48,900 nt of DNA from the NCBI GenBank assembly GCA_027488845.1, contig JAIYBC010000051.1:1-48900 (forward strand), written 5' to 3'. The number at the start of each line of letters is the position of its first letter. The stretch's first letter is position 1. The notes beneath the pieces were generated by a model. It did no database searches, was not told where the DNA came from, and saw only the letters and a program-made list of their open reading frames with translations. This stretch comes from Verrucomicrobiales bacterium (GTDB taxonomy: Bacteria > Verrucomicrobiota > Verrucomicrobiia > Limisphaerales > UBA9464). The position numbers and the translations under genes were made by a program. Shown here one piece after another: positions 46,677-48,900 of the stretch.

Positions 46677-47156
46677 TCAGGGCGTCACCGAAAGGCGTTC
46701 CTCGGCCACGTCGCGCTTCATCAGAACGCCCTGTTCCTTGTAGGCGCGCAGGACGAAGTGGGTGGCGGTGGAGAGGACGCCCTGGATGGTGGACAGCTTC
46801 TCGGAAACGAAGGCGGCCACCTCGCGGAGGTTGGCTCCCTCGACTTCCACGAGCAGGTCGTAACCGCCGGACATGAGATGGCAGGAACGCACCTCGTCGT
46901 AGCGGGAGATGCGTTCTGCCAGCTTGTCGAATCCGCCGCCGCGCTCCGGGGTGATGCGGACCTCGATGACCGCGCGCACCATCTCCCGTCCCAACTTGTC
47001 CTCGTTCACCACCGCGCGGAAGCCGAGCAGGATCCCGGCGGCTTCGAGTTGGCTGATCTCCTCGCGGATCTCCGCCTCGGATCGGCAGAGCATCGCGGCC
47101 ATGGTCGAGGGACTGAGAGAGGCGTCCTGCCGGAGAAGCTTGATGAGTGCGTCCAC
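46677..47156 (-). CDS. Lrp/AsnC family transcriptional regulator
   Basis: A 159-residue regulator. An N-terminal HTH (DALIKLLRQDASLSPSTMAAMLCRSEAEIREEISQLEAAGILLGFRAVV) is followed by the RAM/ligand-binding domain (MVRAVIEVRITPERGGGFDKLAERISRYDEVRSCHLMSGGYDLLVEVEG) common to Lrp proteins. The start is GTG 47156, where homology begins. It heads the operon with the protease and DUF4230 genes and is divergent from the beta-propeller gene; the roughly 190-nt shared gap could hold its own site. Confidence 0.9.
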   Translation of the reverse strand: MDALIKLLRQDASLSPSTMAAMLCRSEAEIREEISQLEAAGILLGFRAVVNEDKLGREMVRAVIEVRITPERGGGFDKLAERISRYDEVRSCHLMSGGYDLLVEVEGANLREVAAFVSEKLSTIQGVLSTATHFVLRAYKEQGVLMKRDVAEERLSVTP

Positions 47157-47349
47157 GTCCCGAGTGGACCGCAGCCCGGGATCCGATTGAAGGCGGAAAT
47201 CGGCGCCCGACGCCCGACGTCCGCATTCCCGCGTGGGCCCCGGCTTCGTCCGATTCGGTGGATTCCGGCGAACCGCCCCGGGACCGTTTCGCGGGCGGAG
47301 AGAGATGGTGATCGAACAGTCCGGCGGTTTCGGATTCGAATCGGTCGCG

Positions 47350-48702
47350 ATGCCTACTCCCCTGCGGAATGCGATGGTCCGTCTCGTCCTGACCGCCCTG
47401 CTCGCGTTCGGCGTGGCCGAGGCCACTGCTGACGGCCACGCCGTACCGGCTTCCTCCGGCCCCTGGTCCCAGTGGCGCGGACCGCTCGCCACCGGCGTCG
47501 CGCCCGACGCGGATCCGCCGGTGGAGTGGAGCGAGACGAAGAACGTCCGATGGCGCTTCCCGCTGACCGGGAAGGGCCATTCGTCGCCGATCCTCCTCGG
47601 CGACCGTGTGATCGTCCTCTCCGCCACGCCGGTGGGCGAGGCGCAGAAGCCGGTCCATGACGACGCCCCCGGCGTGCACGACAGCATCCCGGTGACCCAT
47701 CGCCACCGTTACGAGGTCCTCGCCGTCTCCCGCCAGGACGGACGGCTTGCCTGGAGGACGACCGTCCGCGAGGACTGGCCCCATGAGGGCGGCCACACGA
47801 CGGGAAGCCCCGTCTCCAATTCGCCGGTCACCGACGGTTCCTTCATCTACGCCTTCTTCGGTTCCCGCGGGCTCCACTGCCTCGACTCGAACGGAGTGGT
47901 GGTCTGGAGCCGCGACCTCGGACGGATGCGCACCCTGCACGCCCACGGCGAAGGCAGCTCGCCGGTCCTGCACGGCGACACCCTGATCGTGAACTGGGAC
48001 CACGAAGCCGGCTCGTTCCTCCACGCGTTCGACCGCCGGACCGGCAACCCGCTCTGGAAGGTCCCGCGCGACGAGAAGACCTCCTGGTCCACACCCCTGG
48101 TGGTCGAGCACGGTGGCGGAGTCCAGGTGGTCGTCAGCGCCACGCAGAAGGTCCGCGGCTATGACATCAAGACCGGCTCGCTGCTTTGGGAATGCGCCGG
48201 TCTTTCGGACAACGTCGTCGCCTCGCCGGTGTTCCATCGCGGCCTCGTCGTCGCCGGCAACAGCTACTACACGCAGGCGATGCTCGCGATCCGGCTCGAA
48301 GGCGCGAAGGGCGACGTCACCGGCACCACCAACGTCGTCTGGCGGATGAACCGCCTCACGCCCTACGTCTCCTCGCCGCTGCTCTACGACGACACCCTCT
48401 ACCACCTCCGTCACAACCAGAACATCCTGGTCCGGCTCGATCCGGCCACCGGACGTTTCCGCGGGGATCCGCTGCGGCTTGATGGCATCCACGACTTCAT
48501 CTTCGCCTCACCCGTCGGTGCGGCCGGGAGGATCTACGTCACCGGCCGCGACGGCGTGACCGTCGTGTTGCGTCACGACCGCGACAACGCGGTCCTCGCG
48601 GTGAACCGGCTCGACGACAGCTTCAGCGCCTCCCCGGCCGTCGCCGGCCGCGAATTCTACCTCCGCGGCGAACGCTTCCTGTACTGCATTGGTGGGGGGT
48701 GA
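47350..48702 (+). CDS. Exported PQQ-type beta-propeller protein
   Basis: A 450-residue exported protein with a signal peptide (MVRLVLTALLAFGVAEATA, after a short N-terminal lead). The body is an outer-membrane-type PQQ-like WD40 propeller, with WSQWRGPLATGV near the start and repeated blades (GLHCLDSNGVVVWSRDL, LHAFDRRTGNPLWKVPRDE, VRGYDIKTGSLLWECAG). Such proteins occur widely in Planctomycetes and Verrucomicrobia without a proven enzyme role. ATG 47350 is used; ATG 47374 starts directly at the signal peptide and is equally possible. No enzyme cofactor motif was recognised. Confidence 0.85.
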   Translation: MPTPLRNAMVRLVLTALLAFGVAEATADGHAVPASSGPWSQWRGPLATGVAPDADPPVEWSETKNVRWRFPLTGKGHSSPILLGDRVIVLSATPVGEAQKPVHDDAPGVHDSIPVTHRHRYEVLAVSRQDGRLAWRTTVREDWPHEGGHTTGSPVSNSPVTDGSFIYAFFGSRGLHCLDSNGVVVWSRDLGRMRTLHAHGEGSSPVLHGDTLIVNWDHEAGSFLHAFDRRTGNPLWKVPRDEKTSWSTPLVVEHGGGVQVVVSATQKVRGYDIKTGSLLWECAGLSDNVVASPVFHRGLVVAGNSYYTQAMLAIRLEGAKGDVTGTTNVVWRMNRLTPYVSSPLLYDDTLYHLRHNQNILVRLDPATGRFRGDPLRLDGIHDFIFASPVGAAGRIYVTGRDGVTVVLRHDRDNAVLAVNRLDDSFSASPAVAGREFYLRGERFLYCIGGG

Positions 48703-48716
48703 GGAGGCGTCAATGA

Positions 48717-48782
48717 GGTTAAAGGGTTGAAGAGGTTAAAGGGTTGAAGGGTTGAAGGGTTGAAGGGTTGAAGGGTTGAAGG
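48717..48782 (+). repeat. GGGTTGAA octamer tandem array
   Basis: Five exact consecutive copies of GGGTTGAA (48741-48780) follow one copy at 48724-48731 and two GGTTAAAG variants. This is the cleanest array of the family that also appears at 3002, 3149 and 5475. It sits 14 nt past the stop of the beta-propeller gene. Confidence 0.95.
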
Positions 48783-48805
48783 CATCGGTGTCCTGGAAAG
48801 GGATG

Positions 48806-48900
48806 CTAAAGTGAGGCCAAGAGGGAGTTGAGGCGGGGCACGGCGGCGGCTTCCGTGGCATTGTCTCTAATGGACTGGCGGAGCCACCGGATGAACTTCA
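48806..48900 (-). CDS. Possible 3' end of a minus-strand gene, cut by the window edge
   Basis: An open frame enters from the right edge and stops at TAG (48808-48806), giving 30 C-terminal residues (KFIRWLRQSIRDNATEAAA, then VPRLNSLLASL). The composition looks protein-like (Arg/Trp/Ala-rich, possible amphipathic helix), but it is too short to assign. The codon at the edge ends in TG, so it could be a start and the whole might be a tiny ORF. Confidence 0.3.
   Translation of the reverse strand, partial: KFIRWLRQSIRDNATEAAAVPRLNSLLASL

Overview
The window is GC-rich, gene-dense DNA from a Gram-negative, flagellated bacterium. I think it belongs to the Planctomycetes-Verrucomicrobia-Chlamydiae group, most likely Verrucomicrobiota. 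The clues are poor Shine-Dalgarno signals, GTG and TTG starts, a type II pseudopilin of the kind abundant in that group ([17 protein letters not shown] plus a DGHVDGH motif), a secreted PIG-L deacetylase fused to a CBM9-like domain, a secreted TIM-barrel sugar isomerase, an S23-type four-helix-bundle protein, an ORF6N protein, and islands of short-period purine-rich intergenic repeats. The taxonomy is inference. I see no tRNA, rRNA, CRISPR array, insertion sequence or prophage.

Layout. 0.2-5.4 kb: convergent DNA-repair genes uvrA and uvrD/pcrA, separated by octamer repeats in inverted orientation. 5.6-9.4 kb (minus): an asparagine-synthase-like protein without its glutaminase cysteine, a secreted PIG-L/CBM9 protein and an IF-1 homologue. 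9.4-14 kb: gltB. 14-16.9 kb (minus): a pseudopilin, a small secreted protein, a lone nuoA and a membrane protein, with two convincing minus-strand terminators. 16.9-24.1 kb (plus): an Rrf2 regulator with two near-identical palindromes at its promoter, iscU, a terminator, a cysteine-desulfurase homologue that has lost its PLP lysine, a PstS-like protein, a di-haem cytochrome c peroxidase, an Mrp ATPase without its iron-sulfur cysteines, and two exported unknowns. 24.1-26.5 kb (minus): a MiaE-like hydroxylase and a coupled gntR-deoC pair. 26.8-29.1 kb: fliW-csrA-flagellin-cheW. 29.3-32.2 kb: a cupin/PMI-like protein, an ORF6N protein bearing two perfect inverted repeats, a lipoprotein and a four-helix-bundle protein. 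32.4-37 kb (minus): exopolysaccharide genes (a clan-A glycosidase, a polyprenyl glycosylphosphotransferase, a WecG/TagA transferase). 37-42.9 kb: trpE, rtcB, a small membrane protein, a small dimeric-barrel protein, trpS and radC. 43-48.7 kb: a secreted sugar isomerase, an ECF sigma factor, a minus operon (Lrp regulator, twin-aspartyl-protease/PDZ protein, DUF4230 protein) and an exported beta-propeller. A gene fragment may run off the right edge.

The most unusual block is 16.9-22.4 kb. An iron-sulfur-type regulator and a fully canonical IscU scaffold (three cysteines, LPPVK) sit with an IscS-like protein in which the Schiff-base lysine, PLP-contacting residues and substrate arginines are all changed while Cys328 is kept. 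Nearby is an Mrp/ApbC-type ATPase lacking the C-x-x-C motif. The set looks like a rewired or non-catalytic iron-sulfur or sulfur-relay system. A second theme is a family of period-7 to period-9 repeats placed almost only between genes; one array even supplies the C-terminal codons and stop of uvrA.
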